Assembly: GCA_937928165.1 (NCBI GenBank)
Contig: CALFVT010000009.1
Span: 62,001-126,000, forward strand
From: an uncultured Caulobacterales bacterium
GTDB taxonomy: Bacteria > Pseudomonadota > Alphaproteobacteria > Caulobacterales > Maricaulaceae
Direction: 5' to 3'
Length of the DNA: 64,000 bases
Of the stretch, positions 45,376-55,270 are shown in pieces. The translations under genes were made by a program, and so were the position numbers. The notes below the pieces were generated by a model. It ran no database searches and was not told the origin of the DNA. It saw only the letters and a list, made by a program, of their open reading frames with translations. How positions within the stretch are numbered: the first letter of the stretch is position 1; each line of letters starts with the position of its first letter.

Positions 45376-47062
45376 AACCTTTCCCTCTCGCGTCACGCTT
45401 AAACAGCAGCGCCGTCCGCGGCGGTCTGTGCTATTCTCGCGCCTATCGCGCATGATTATAATTTCCAATCTTATTGGGTTATTTATTCTGGTTACAGGCT
45501 CTTTGGCGATGAATGAGTTCGCCAATAGTTATTTTGACGCAAAGATGGAAAATCTGTCCTCACAAGCTGAACTGATTACATCTATTTTGGGAGAAGAGGC
45601 CACGGGGGTCTCCCAAGAAGCTATTTTGAATATTGAACAGACTCGGCAAATCGTCAAACGTGTTGACTTGCCTACAGGCTGGCGTATCCGGATTCATGAT
45701 ATCAATTCGCGTCTCGTTGCAGATAGTGAAGAATTAGATGATGCTATTGAGGTGAGTGAATTGGCCCCACCGGTTAGTGCGCAAAAAGATATAAATCCGC
45801 CGCAGCAAAGGTATTCGTTGATTAAATCTGTTGATGAATGGATTGAGGCCTTACCGTGGCAAAAAGCTCGCCGTGATGCCAAACGACGCAATGTTCGCAA
45901 GGAAGTCTCAAATGCTTTAGCTGGATTATCAACGCGCCAGACCTCTTATGATGGGGATGATGTTTTAATTGCCTCTGTGAGTATCCCTATCAGGCGGGTT
46001 CAAAAAATATTAGGGAGCTTGACCATTGAAACGAATGAAATGGCGCAAGTGATTACAAAAGAACGTCAAGCGCTTTTACCTTTTATTGGTTTGGCGGTTA
46101 TGGCAGCCATCTTGTCATCTTTGGCAACCACTTTGTTTATTGCCATGCCTATTCGCCAATTAGCGCAAGCGGCAGAGACTGTGACGCGCTCGTCTGAAAA
46201 ACGGAATGAAATTCCTGATTTATCGGGCCGTAAAGATGAAATTGGCGATTTATCCGTTGTTTTAGGGGCTATGACGCGCGGTCTATATGAACGGGTTGAC
46301 GGTATCGCAAATTTTGCGGCAGATGTAGCCCATGAGATAAAAAACCCTCTGACGTCTTTGCGCTCTGCGAGTGATAGTCTTCAAGCCGCTAAGACTGATG
46401 AACAGCGCCGTAAGTTGATTTATATTATTCAAAATGATGTCCAGCGCATGAATCGTCTTATATCTGATATTTCACGCGCATCGCGGGTGGATGCGGCCTT
46501 AGCTAAGGAAGAAGTTCAGACTTTGGATTTAAATATCATGCTGCAAAGCTTATGTGATCTTTATACGTCGATTTTAACCGAAAAAGACATTTCTATGACC
46601 CATAAGCCTTGGCCAGAACCTGTTTATATTCGGGCTTATGAGGAATCATTTGCGCAAGTTTTGCGTAACCTCATAGATAATGCGATAACATTTTCACCGC
46701 AAAAAAGTGAGATCGAACTGCGGCTTGAGCAAATAGGTGAACATGTCCGTATTGATGTGCTGGATGAAGGGCCGGGGATCCCGCCCGATAATCTTGAAAC
46801 CGTGTTTGAGAGATTTTATACGGAGCGTCCTAAGGGGGCGGTTTTTGGTGCGCATTCCGGTCTTGGGCTTGCGATTTGCCGCCAAATTGTTGCGGCCCAT
46901 AAAGGCCGAATCTGGGCCGAAAACAGGGATGATAGGGGGGCGCGGTTCTCTGTCGAATTACCCGTGCAAAATGTAGAAACGAGCCATTCTGGACGCCCTA
47001 GAAAGAGCCGTGGATTGGCCCATAATAACCAAAATGAAAATAACTCGTCAAAAGCCGCATAA
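45344..47062 (+). CDS. chvG: Sensor histidine kinase ChvG
   Basis: A 572-residue membrane kinase. Two transmembrane helices ([19 protein letters not shown] and [20 protein letters not shown]) flank a periplasmic sensor region of about 190 residues. HAMP, then the H-box [16 protein letters not shown] with the phospho-His, the N-box [14 protein letters not shown]1 [10 protein letters not shown] and G2 [11 protein letters not shown] are complete. It starts inside chvI (32-base overlap), so both are made from one message. The periplasmic repressor ExoR known from rhizobia is not in the window. Confidence 0.92.
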   Translation: MASDINIKKAKTFPSRVTLKQQRRPRRSVLFSRLSRMIIISNLIGLFILVTGSLAMNEFANSYFDAKMENLSSQAELITSILGEEATGVSQEAILNIEQTRQIVKRVDLPTGWRIRIHDINSRLVADSEELDDAIEVSELAPPVSAQKDINPPQQRYSLIKSVDEWIEALPWQKARRDAKRRNVRKEVSNALAGLSTRQTSYDGDDVLIASVSIPIRRVQKILGSLTIETNEMAQVITKERQALLPFIGLAVMAAILSSLATTLFIAMPIRQLAQAAETVTRSSEKRNEIPDLSGRKDEIGDLSVVLGAMTRGLYERVDGIANFAADVAHEIKNPLTSLRSASDSLQAAKTDEQRRKLIYIIQNDVQRMNRLISDISRASRVDAALAKEEVQTLDLNIMLQSLCDLYTSILTEKDISMTHKPWPEPVYIRAYEESFAQVLRNLIDNAITFSPQKSEIELRLEQIGEHVRIDVLDEGPGIPPDNLETVFERFYTERPKGAVFGAHSGLGLAICRQIVAAHKGRIWAENRDDRGARFSVELPVQNVETSHSGRPRKSRGLAHNNQNENNSSKAA

Positions 47063-47128
47063 ACAGCTTTGCAAGTCTGTATTTTCTTGATTAAGTAATT
47101 ATCTTAAATTTCAAATCGAGGTAAGGTT

Positions 47129-47533
47129 TTGATCGGTTTAGTTATTGTAACGCACGGGAAATTGGCAATCGAGCTGCGAAATGCAACAGAGCATGTTGTT
47201 GGCCCGCAGGCATTTCTTGAAACAGTCTGTATTGGCCCTGATGATGATATGGAACGGCGCCGCGATGATATCAGAACAGCCCTTAAACAAGTTTCACAAG
47301 ATCAGGGCGCTATTCTTTTGACGGATATGTTTGGCGGAACGCCGTCGAATTTGGCGATATCCATGCTTAGCCGCGATCAGGTTGAAGTGGTCGCAGGGGT
47401 CAATCTGCCTATGTTGATTAAACTAGCGGAGGCACGCCGTCACGCGAGTTTAACGCAAGCTGCACAAACGGCTAAAGAGGCGGGCCGGCGCTATATTGCG
47501 ATTGCTTCCGAAGTTTTGGCTGGCGATGTTTAA
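47129..47533 (+). CDS. PTS EIIA component, mannose type
   Basis: A 134-residue EIIA(Man) domain. The phosphorylated His is in VIVTHGKLAIEL (residue 9); the family's LLTDMFGGTPSNLAISML is clear. The start is TTG, supported by GAGG 7 bases upstream. Standing alone without EIIB/EIIC genes, it probably acts in regulation rather than sugar transport. It lies 66 bases after chvG, exactly where hprK is usually found in related genomes, and its stop overlaps the HPr start. Confidence 0.93.
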   Translation: MIGLVIVTHGKLAIELRNATEHVVGPQAFLETVCIGPDDDMERRRDDIRTALKQVSQDQGAILLTDMFGGTPSNLAISMLSRDQVEVVAGVNLPMLIKLAEARRHASLTQAAQTAKEAGRRYIAIASEVLAGDV

Positions 47534-47886
47534 TGATGGCTAAAAGCGCGCTTGATGATGATCTGCCTATTCATGCAACGGCATCATATGATGATGTTTC
47601 TATCTCGGTTCGGGTGACTTTAACAAATATTCGAGGGCTTCATGCGCGGGCTTCGGCTAAGTTTGTCACCTGCGGGGAAGGGTTTGAATCACGTATTGAT
47701 GTGACATCCCATAATGATGTTGGGGCAGAGACGGTCATTGCTGATTCTGTTATGGAGCTTCTCATGCTGGGGTCTGCGGTTGGTGAAGATATTACGATTA
47801 CTGTGAGTGGCCCAAAAGACGATGCCAATGCCGCGCTTTTGGCTCTTAAAACCCTCGTAGAAGATAATTTTGGTGAAGGCGAGTGA
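47533..47886 (+). CDS. ptsH: Phosphocarrier protein HPr
   Basis: A 117-residue HPr with about 20 extra N-terminal residues. The phospho-His is in GLHARASAKFV. The regulatory serine position is kept in IADSVMELLMLGSA, the stretch that HPr kinase recognises in other bacteria. It should take phosphate from the PtsP protein and pass it to EIIA. Two adjacent ATG codons are possible starts. Its stop overlaps the next start (GTGA). Confidence 0.93.
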   Translation: MMAKSALDDDLPIHATASYDDVSISVRVTLTNIRGLHARASAKFVTCGEGFESRIDVTSHNDVGAETVIADSVMELLMLGSAVGEDITITVSGPKDDANAALLALKTLVEDNFGEGE

Positions 47887-48305
47887 GATGTGTTTTTATA
47901 AGCTTGATAGGCTTGGCGGTAGGAATATTACAAGCATGCGCCTCTGGACCACCTCAGTTTAAACCGAGAAGTCAATATCCACCTGATCCATGGGTGAAAG
48001 GCTATGCGAATCCAGATGATTGTTTGGGTGGAGAAAGACTTGCTGCCAGAAACATCCCTCTGCCGGATTACCCAAATAAAGCTTTAAAGCGTGGTAATCA
48101 GGGATGGGTCATTGTAAAATTAGATATAGGCGTTGGGGGTGACGTTTTAAATGTTATATCAGAAAGATCAGTGCCGCCTGGGGTGTTTGAAAAACATACT
48201 TTAAACCAAGTGAAAACATGGCGATTTGACCCGCCAAAAGGTGGCGGCCTTCAAAACTGCCGTGTTTTGATACGTTATAGATTAGGTGTTGTGTCGCTCG
48301 CCTAA
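47883..48305 (+). CDS. Lipoprotein with TonB C-terminal-like domain
   Basis: A 140-residue protein that starts GTG in a 4-base overlap with ptsH. The signal ends in a lipobox (GILQAC, Cys19), so it is probably lipid-anchored in the periplasm. The C-terminal ~85 residues resemble a TonB C-domain: LPDYPNKALKRGNQGWVIVK, DVLNVISERSVPPGVF and VKTWRFDPPKGGG. There is no transmembrane helix to contact ExbB/D, so it cannot work as a classic TonB; binding to peptidoglycan or to receptors is possible. Its coupling to PTS genes is unexplained. Confidence 0.78.
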   Translation: MRCVFISLIGLAVGILQACASGPPQFKPRSQYPPDPWVKGYANPDDCLGGERLAARNIPLPDYPNKALKRGNQGWVIVKLDIGVGGDVLNVISERSVPPGVFEKHTLNQVKTWRFDPPKGGGLQNCRVLIRYRLGVVSLA

Positions 48306-48397
48306 TCAACTCTTGGCCATAATAATGGTGCCGTCCCCTTTAACTTCCTTGTAAAGTCTTTCTGCTATTAGGGTTGTAAAACTTAAGGTAACTTATA

Positions 48398-49471
48398 ATG
48401 ACGATACGGCCCATCATACCTGTGATATTATCTGGCGGCTCTGGTAGCCGCCTTTGGCCGCTCTCTCGTCATGCAAGACCAAAGCAGCTTTTACCGCTTT
48501 TGGGGGATAACACTATGGTGCAAGATACAGTCTTGCGTCTTCGGGGGCCGCGATTTCTTGATCCTATTTTCATCTGTAATGCAGCGCATGGTAAAATTAT
48601 TGCTCAGCAAATGAAAGATATTGCTCAGGCGGTATCAGCAATTATTATTGAGCCTATGGGCCGCAACACAGCGTCATGCGGTGTGGTTGCATCCTTGCAA
48701 GCCTTGCAACAGCAAAAAGATGCTTTGGTTTTACTTTTACCCGCAGATCACCATATAGCCGATGAGGCGGCATTTGAAAAAGCTATAATACAAGCAGCTA
48801 TCGCGGCGGATGACGGGCATATTGTCACATTTGGTATTGAACCGACGCGGGCCGAAACGGGTTATGGCTATATTGAACGCGGTGAAGCCTTAAACTCTTC
48901 CGCTTATAAAGTGAAATCTTTTCGCGAAAAGCCGAATGGTAAGACGGCAAAGACCTATGTTGAAACGGGACAGTTTTATTGGAATGCGGGCATTTTTCTA
49001 TTTTCCCCTCATGTAATGATGGCTGAAATGAAACGCCACGCTCCAGATGTTTTAACTCATTCTCAGGCCGCGTTTGATGATCTTCAAAAGGATGGTGTTT
49101 TTTATAATCTTGACAAAATATGTTTTGGGGAATGTCCGTCAATTTCGATCGATTATGCCGTGATGGAGAAAACACAACATGCAGCAACCGTTCCGGCGGA
49201 TATTGGGTGGAGTGATATTGGCTCCTATGACGCCCTGCATAAGGCTAGACAGAACGCTGATAGGATGTCTTTAACCGGTGATATAATATTGCAAGATTGT
49301 GAAAATTTATTTGTCCAAAGCGATGGTCCCTTGGTTTGTGCAGTCGGAGTTAAGAACCTTGCGATTACAGTTTCTGACGGTAAGGTTCTGGTTACGGAAC
49401 TTGAAGCTTCGCAAAATGTGAAAAACATTACTGACCGTTTAAAACAAGATGGGCGAGTTGATGATTTATAA
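48398..49471 (+). CDS. Mannose-1-phosphate guanylyltransferase
   Basis: Makes GDP-mannose from mannose-1-phosphate and GTP for surface polysaccharides. The protein is 357 residues with the nucleotidyltransferase core only: VILSGGSGSRLWPLSRHARPK at the N-terminus (the conserved GGxGxRLWPLSR signature), EPMGRNTASC, LLPADHHI and WNAGIFLFSP. It lacks the second, isomerase domain seen in bifunctional PMI-GMP enzymes. It is a single-gene unit. Confidence 0.92.
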   Translation: MTIRPIIPVILSGGSGSRLWPLSRHARPKQLLPLLGDNTMVQDTVLRLRGPRFLDPIFICNAAHGKIIAQQMKDIAQAVSAIIIEPMGRNTASCGVVASLQALQQQKDALVLLLPADHHIADEAAFEKAIIQAAIAADDGHIVTFGIEPTRAETGYGYIERGEALNSSAYKVKSFREKPNGKTAKTYVETGQFYWNAGIFLFSPHVMMAEMKRHAPDVLTHSQAAFDDLQKDGVFYNLDKICFGECPSISIDYAVMEKTQHAATVPADIGWSDIGSYDALHKARQNADRMSLTGDIILQDCENLFVQSDGPLVCAVGVKNLAITVSDGKVLVTELEASQNVKNITDRLKQDGRVDDL

Positions 49472-49687
49472 TCTAGTGCCCGGTTAAAATTTTATTTTAA
49501 AAACACAGGTTAAAATTGCAACAAGTGTAATAACACATTAAACTGCTATTTTTTCTACTTTTTTTTGTGTTTGGTATTACTATTGCATGACTATAGTCTC
49601 AAAATGAGTCATAGTGTGTAACTATAATTCTATGTGTCTCTAGGCATTATAGCTTAACACAAATCTATATGTGTGGGGAGGGTTTCG
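49472..49687 (+). promoter_or_regulatory. AT-rich control region upstream of glmM
   Basis: About 200 bases with long A/T runs (CTTTTTTTTG near 49560) and a 10-base palindrome GACTATAGTC at 49589-49598, partly repeated as GAGTCATAG at 49607-49615. No gene or strong terminator is visible. It probably holds the glmM promoter. Confidence 0.4.
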
Positions 49688-51043
49688 ATGGCTAAAAAAG
49701 CCTTTTTTGGAACAGACGGTGTAAGAGGTTGTGCGAATAAAGGGAAAATGACGCCCGATATGGTCATGCGGCTCGGCATGGCAGCGGGGAAACATTTTCG
49801 TAACGGCGGGACGCGCCGTCACTCTGTTGTTATCGGTAAAGATACGCGGCTTTCAGGTTATATGATAGAGCCGGCCTTGGTCGCAGGCTTTGCTTCTGTA
49901 GGAATGGATGTTAGCCTTTTCGGTCCGCTACCAACCTCTGGTGTATCCCTTATGACCCGTACATTACGCGCCGATTTGGGCGTGATGATTACGGCCTCTC
50001 ATAATCAATATCATGACAATGGGATTAAATTCTTTGGCCCAGATGGCCGAAAACTACATGATGATGTTGAATCCATTATCGAAAGTAATATGGATAGTAA
50101 GTGGAAAGAGGGCCTAGCTGATCCTGAAAGCCTTGGACGTGTTAAGCGTCTTGAAGATGTTCAAGCTCGTTATATTGAAATTGTGAAATCGACTTTTCCA
50201 AAATCTATGCGCCTGAATGGCCTGCGGCTTGTAATTGATTGCGCGAATGGCGCGGCCTATAAAACAGCCCCCGCGACCTTTTGGGAATTAGGCGCGGATG
50301 AAGTTATTACAATCGGTACAGAACCGAATGGCATGAATATTAATGCTAATTGCGGCTCCACCCATACGGATAGGTTATCTGCGGCGGTTCTGAAACATGG
50401 CGCTGATATGGGGATAGCACTGGATGGTGATGCGGACCGCTTGATTATGTGCGATGAAAAAGGCCATGTTATTGATGGGGATCAACTCTTGGCGCTTATT
50501 TGCACCGGTTGGTATGAGACAGGGCGGCTACTAAAGCCGGGCCTTGTTGCGACGGTTATGTCTAATTTGGGGCTAGAGCGTTATTTGAATGACCAAAAAA
50601 TGAGTTTAATCCGCACAAATGTCGGTGATCGTCATGTGGCGGCCCGTATGCGGGCGGAGGGTTATAATGTTGGCGGCGAGCAGTCTGGGCATATTTTAAT
50701 GACAGATTATTCGCCAACAGGCGATGGTACCATGGCCGCCTTACAAGTTGTTGCTGAAATTATCCGCTCTGGACGCCCCGCCAGTGAAGTTTTGCAAGTC
50801 TTTGAAGCTGTGCCGCAAGTTCTTAAAAATGTTCGCTTTGAAGGGGCATCGCCTATGGAGCATAATGACGTTGTGGCAGCTATTAATGATGGCCGCGTTG
50901 ATCTTGGAAACTCGGGCCGAATCCTTGTGCGTCCATCGGGCACTGAGCCGCTTATCCGCGTTATGGCCGAAGGGGATGATTTCGGCCAGATTGACAAAAT
51001 TACGGATTCTATTGTTGAGGTCATAAAAAAACTTGCCGCATAG
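49688..51043 (+). CDS. glmM: Phosphoglucosamine mutase
   Basis: Converts glucosamine-6-phosphate to glucosamine-1-phosphate for UDP-GlcNAc and thus peptidoglycan and LPS. The protein has about 451 residues. The start [18 protein letters not shown], the phosphoserine loop [18 protein letters not shown], the metal loop [21 protein letters not shown] and the closing [12 protein letters not shown] are all present. The ATG at 49688 has GGGGAGG at a good distance; an in-frame GTG at 49673 is unlikely. In many related genomes glmM follows ftsH; here it stands before divL. Confidence 0.96.
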   Translation: MAKKAFFGTDGVRGCANKGKMTPDMVMRLGMAAGKHFRNGGTRRHSVVIGKDTRLSGYMIEPALVAGFASVGMDVSLFGPLPTSGVSLMTRTLRADLGVMITASHNQYHDNGIKFFGPDGRKLHDDVESIIESNMDSKWKEGLADPESLGRVKRLEDVQARYIEIVKSTFPKSMRLNGLRLVIDCANGAAYKTAPATFWELGADEVITIGTEPNGMNINANCGSTHTDRLSAAVLKHGADMGIALDGDADRLIMCDEKGHVIDGDQLLALICTGWYETGRLLKPGLVATVMSNLGLERYLNDQKMSLIRTNVGDRHVAARMRAEGYNVGGEQSGHILMTDYSPTGDGTMAALQVVAEIIRSGRPASEVLQVFEAVPQVLKNVRFEGASPMEHNDVVAAINDGRVDLGNSGRILVRPSGTEPLIRVMAEGDDFGQIDKITDSIVEVIKKLAA

Positions 51044-51169
51044 ACGAATAAGCGGTTCTGCTTTCGGTGGCCAACATTAAACGGACTTGCCAATCTATGC
51101 CTTATAGGCGACTCAGATTCATATGAAAACGAAGTGATTCGTATGACAAGGTGAGGATGACAACGGTTA

Positions 51170-53605
51170 ATGCGGCAGGCAGCGATGATATCCCCGATGT
51201 TGACCGTTGGTTTTGCCTTTATGATTGCTGGGCTTTGCCTGTTCTTTTTGCTGAAAAATTGGTTGTCAGACCGCCCTGCCTTGCAGCGAATAAAAAAACG
51301 CCATAGCCAAAGTGAATTTCGCGCAGGTCATCTTGAGGCTATTTTATCATCATACCCGGGCATTGCGATTGTCTGGGATCAATCACCTAAACTTATTGAT
51401 GGCCTCTGGTCGACGCCGCGCTTGATGGGCTCCCCGGCAACTTTGGCGGCCTTGCAATCGGCCTTTGATTTAAAGCCTGATGCTAAATTCGCTGATGCCT
51501 TATTGACCTCCCTTTGCGCCCTTGAGGCGCGGCATATGTCGCCGAATAAAACCCTAGGCCTTCGCGGCGCAATTATGCAGCTATTGGAAAGCGGGACGCA
51601 TTTCTCCGCCGGACTTGAAATGCCGCAAGGTCATAGAGCCGATGTTGAAGGGCGAATTGCTCAAAGTCAGGCAATTTTATGGATTAATGATAATTCTGTT
51701 CGCGGCCCGAGTGAAGAATTGGCAATTAAGCGTATTGATCGTCTTGATGTTCACGAAGAGCAAGACTTGATTGCCTTTATTGAAATTTTAAATCGCGCCC
51801 CCTTTCCTGTTTGGCGCTGTAACGCCAAAGGCTATATGGTCTGGGTTAACCCCGCCTATGTTAAGGCCGTGGGAGCAAGCCGCGCCAATGATGTTATAGA
51901 AAATCAATCGCATTTGCATGAGAGTGTGACTAAGCAAATTAATGCGGCACTTTCTGGACAAGCCAAGCAAGAGAGCCAAGCGCATATTATTATTAATGGC
52001 CGCCGCCGCGCTGCGCGTATTGTCACTCTACCCGTTCCGGGCGGAGCAACAGGATTTGCGCTCGATGCTTCCGAAGCGGAGAGTTATAAAGAAACTCTTG
52101 CTCATCATGTGCGGGCCCATGATGAGCTTTTAAATAATATGGATGAAGCGATTTTAGTCTTTTCATCCAATCAGAAAATGACCTTTCGCAACCGAGCGGT
52201 TGAAAAGATATTTGCCTTGCCGGCAAACTCTATACGTTCTGACCTGACCCATAGTCAGTGGCTGGATCACATGCGCGGGGCCCGCAAATTGCCAGAGCAG
52301 CAAGATTATAGCCAATGGAAGGCCAAAGAACTGGCGCTATATTCAAACTGGCCAAAAGAAATGGTTGCAGAGCGTTGGGATTTGCCGGACGGAAAAGTGC
52401 TTAGGCTGATGCGAATGCGTGATGCGGGCGGCTCGATTAGTCTGTTATTTAGTGATATCACAGATAAAATGCGCCTGCAGCGGCAATATAATACGCTGCT
52501 TAATGTTCAAACTGCGACACTCGATAAATTAAATGAAGGTATTTCTGTCTTTGGTACGGATGGACGGCTTAAAATTTATAATTCAGCCTTTGCGAAGCTC
52601 TGGGGGCTTGCACCTGAAAAGCTTGAAGGAGAACCGCGCTTTGATGATATCATCAAAGATGTCATGCCGCTTTATCATGATAAAGTCTTTTGGCGGGAGC
52701 TTAAAGGAAGAGCCACAGACCCTGACCCGCAAATTCGCCAGCAGGTTCAAGGGGAAATCCGCCGATCCGATGACAAAGTTATCTCATGGTTGTCCAAGCC
52801 CTTGCCGGATGGGGCGACGCTAATGGCATGGGATGATGTGACTCAAGAGCGTAAAACGGAAGCCGCTTTAATTGAACGCGCCGCTGCGCTAGAAGCGGCG
52901 GATGCAATTAAATCTGATTTTGTTGCTCATGTAAGCTACCAACTCCGAACACCCCTCACGACAATCACAGGCTATGCCGATTTTCTGCAAAACGGCGGAG
53001 CGGGTGATTTATCGGATAAACAAAGCGAATTTGTGTTTGCCATACAATCTGCGTCTGAAGATCTAGGTAAAAGTATTAATGATATTCTCGATATTTCTGC
53101 GATTGAAGCCAATGTCCTCGACCTAGAGCTTGGAGATGTTGATATTTATGATCTTCTGTTTAATTCGCTCGATTATGTGGCAACAAAGGCAGATGATACA
53201 AAAAAGACCTTAAGCCTGGATTGCCCAGAAAATATTGGGGTTATTCGCGCCGATGAAAAGCGCCTTAAACAGGTTATTTATAATCTTTTAACCAATGCCA
53301 TTCGGTTTACAAAGCCCGGCGGACATATAGTACTCGGCGGACGGCCAGCAGATGGCGGCGGCGTAGAAATTTGGGTAAAAGATGACGGCGTTGGAATACC
53401 ATCGGATCGGCAACCCAAAGTGTTTGAGACGTTTCAATCCACGCGCGGCGGCGCAGGCTTAGGCCTTGCCCTTGTGCAGCGCTTTGTTGAAGTCCACGGT
53501 GGCTGGGTGGATTTAGACTCCGAAGAAGATGAAGGCACCCATGTGACCTGTTACCTACCCCCTAAAGCGCCCTATACGGATGGGCGACCTGAACTCGATT
53601 TATAA
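51170..53605 (+). CDS. divL: DivL-like cell-cycle histidine kinase homologue with tyrosine in the H-box
   Basis: An 811-residue membrane-anchored protein: one N-terminal helix (VGFAFMIAGLCLFFLL), PAS-type sensor regions (AFPVWRCNAKGYMVWVNPAY; GISVFGTDGRLKIYN), then a kinase module. The phospho-acceptor box reads FVAHVSYQLRTPLTTI, with Tyr590 where histidine kinases have His (SHELRTP), the hallmark of Caulobacter DivL. The ATPase part is intact (YNLLTNAIRFTKPGG; DDGVGIP; GAGLGLALVQRF). DivL works as an allosteric switch for CckA controlling CtrA, rather than as an ordinary kinase. The downstream tsaE-amgK-murU-addB-addA order is that of Caulobacter relatives, supporting the call. Confidence 0.9.
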   Translation: MRQAAMISPMLTVGFAFMIAGLCLFFLLKNWLSDRPALQRIKKRHSQSEFRAGHLEAILSSYPGIAIVWDQSPKLIDGLWSTPRLMGSPATLAALQSAFDLKPDAKFADALLTSLCALEARHMSPNKTLGLRGAIMQLLESGTHFSAGLEMPQGHRADVEGRIAQSQAILWINDNSVRGPSEELAIKRIDRLDVHEEQDLIAFIEILNRAPFPVWRCNAKGYMVWVNPAYVKAVGASRANDVIENQSHLHESVTKQINAALSGQAKQESQAHIIINGRRRAARIVTLPVPGGATGFALDASEAESYKETLAHHVRAHDELLNNMDEAILVFSSNQKMTFRNRAVEKIFALPANSIRSDLTHSQWLDHMRGARKLPEQQDYSQWKAKELALYSNWPKEMVAERWDLPDGKVLRLMRMRDAGGSISLLFSDITDKMRLQRQYNTLLNVQTATLDKLNEGISVFGTDGRLKIYNSAFAKLWGLAPEKLEGEPRFDDIIKDVMPLYHDKVFWRELKGRATDPDPQIRQQVQGEIRRSDDKVISWLSKPLPDGATLMAWDDVTQERKTEAALIERAAALEAADAIKSDFVAHVSYQLRTPLTTITGYADFLQNGGAGDLSDKQSEFVFAIQSASEDLGKSINDILDISAIEANVLDLELGDVDIYDLLFNSLDYVATKADDTKKTLSLDCPENIGVIRADEKRLKQVIYNLLTNAIRFTKPGGHIVLGGRPADGGGVEIWVKDDGVGIPSDRQPKVFETFQSTRGGAGLGLALVQRFVEVHGGWVDLDSEEDEGTHVTCYLPPKAPYTDGRPELDL

Positions 53606-53612
53606 CCATGTT

Positions 53613-54182
53613 ATGAAAACTTACTTTAAACAGCTTATACTCAAATATTTAAAGATAGCCCCTTTAGCTTTAGGCGCAGCATTACTCATTGGGTTTAATG
53701 GGGCCGCTCCAGCTATATCTGCGCAAGAGATAGAAAATGAAAAGGCGGCTATGGCTAAACTTGACTTTTTACGGGGTCACTGGGTTGGCCCTGGCCTGTC
53801 CTATACAGGCGTGTCCGCTGAGAGTTCCGGCACAGCACGGCCTTATGTTGATACAGAAATTATCCGTTATGATTTAGACGGTAAAATCATGCTAATTAAT
53901 GCAAGCGGACAAAGGGATGGACAAATAAGCTATCAGCTTCATACAATTATTTATTACGATGTAGATAAAGCCCGCTATATTTATACACCCTATGCCGGGA
54001 AGGCTCCGCGCTCTTTTGAATGTGATCTGGTGAACGCAGCGCTTATATGCCTGACGGAGGCTAAAACCTTTCGCCTCACATTTCAGCGCTTGCCGGATGG
54101 CCGCTGGAACGAATTTGGCGAGCGTTTATTTGGCAATATTTGGCGCAAGACTTTTGAAACCAAATTAAATTCTGCTAATTAA
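53613..54182 (+). CDS. Exported hypothetical protein, calycin/DUF1579-like texture
   Basis: A protein of about 190 residues with a signal-type N-terminus (LKIAPLALGAALLIGFNGAAP, cleavage near AISAQE). The mature part starts LDFLRGHWVGPGLSY and continues with alternating beta-strand-like segments (YQLHTIIYYDVDKARYIY), resembling small lipocalin-like DUF1579-type proteins, though I do not recognise a named family. I chose the ATG at 53613, after the divL stop; an ATG at 53580 would overlap divL. Its function is unknown. Confidence 0.65.
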   Translation: MKTYFKQLILKYLKIAPLALGAALLIGFNGAAPAISAQEIENEKAAMAKLDFLRGHWVGPGLSYTGVSAESSGTARPYVDTEIIRYDLDGKIMLINASGQRDGQISYQLHTIIYYDVDKARYIYTPYAGKAPRSFECDLVNAALICLTEAKTFRLTFQRLPDGRWNEFGERLFGNIWRKTFETKLNSAN

Positions 54183-54323
54183 AAACTTTGCTGCAGCGCT
54201 TATCTAATCAATACATAAGTTTAATTAAGAGGCAAGTTTAACTGAAACATTTAATGTTACGGTCTTTGTAATGAATGAGCCAAGTTTTTAAATTATAATA
54301 TGAATGATGAAGGCGTCGTCATC

Positions 54324-55218
54324 ATGAAAACTAATAAACTGTCTTTATCTCTTATGATTTTAATGATCACGGGCTTAACGGGCTGTCATGAAAGCGCTAG
54401 TCAGGCGAGTGTCAATACGGATATTGCTGATGTGCAATGCGCTGAAATTAGCGATACGTCAAAAATTTTGAGCGCCATAAAAATGGAGGGATTTATTTAC
54501 TTGGCGAACGTCACGGGACCAAAGAAGCGCCGCAGTTTGCAGCGAATTTTACGTGTAATCTCGCGAATATGACGAAGAAACCGACGATATTGTTATATGA
54601 AAACCAGTATTTAAATGAGCGTGTTGTTAAGGGTCTTGAGGGCGTCGAAACAACCGAAGTAGAAACCTATCTGTGTATAGCTATGGATCGTTTCTGGCGT
54701 GGAAATTCTCATGATGGCCGAGATAGTCAAGCCATGATGGAATCATTAAAATATGTTATCGCGCTAAGCTGAACAAATCTTGATATTACGATTGGGCCGA
54801 CATTTACCGGTTGGGGACAACTTGATGTTGATCCAACTGACATATCTTTGTCCATTCAAGACTTGTCTAACAATATATATGAAGTTGAAGCAAAGAATAT
54901 TCTCAAATTTAGTGAAGACTATGACAATGTTGTTGTTTTAATCGGAAGAGTGCATAGCATTAAACAAAGTGAGTATTTTGAAAAAAATGATATAAAAAAG
55001 ATTGTATGCATTTTACCTTGGCCCATGGCGGCGGCACGGAGTAGAATTGCCAAACAGACTGTAAAATCCGTGAAACGACCGGTCTTTATGAACAGCTTGT
55101 CCCTTATGCTGATGGGAAAACTTTAATTGTGCTTGATCAGAAAAACAGCGGGCTTGATGGCGCTTATGTGTTTGATAAAATAAACGCATCCCTGCTTTAT
55201 GCGGATACCCAGCAATAG
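54324..55218 (+). pseudogene. Broken lipoprotein gene with GERHGT motif (two frameshifts, two stops)
   Basis: Joining three frames gives one protein of about 298 residues. It starts with a lipoprotein signal (MILMITGLTGC), reads to GFIYL near 54500, continues after a one-base slip as GERHGTKEAPQFAANF and ILLYENQYLNERV, meets a TGA at 54769, goes on in the same frame (GPTFTGWGQLDVDPTDISL), slips again after the A-runs near 54981-55000 to HFTLAHGGGTE, meets a TAG after GGGTE, and ends with TGLYEQLVPYADGKTLIVLD at TAG 55218. The L-GE-H-GT-E-P motif resembles ChaN/Tiki-like or erythromycin-esterase-like proteins. Four lesions argue for true decay rather than a single sequencing error. Confidence 0.75.
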
Positions 55219-55245
55219 GCTGCGCCGATTCATTGAAGGCGCAGC
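55219..55245. terminator. Strong hairpin between the pseudogene and the ferredoxin gene
   Basis: A perfect 8-pair stem (GCTGCGCC / GGCGCAGC) with an 11-base loop lies right after the pseudogene's final stop and 25 bases past the end of the leftward ferredoxin gene. No long T run follows on either strand, so terminator function is likely but not certain. Confidence 0.5.
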
Positions 55246-55270
55246 TATAATCGTTTGATTTGCCGTTTGC

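Noticed and set aside
54300-55126. Three separate small genes
   Set aside because: Their products join into one continuous protein across slips and stops, with a single lipoprotein signal at the start, so they are pieces of one broken gene.
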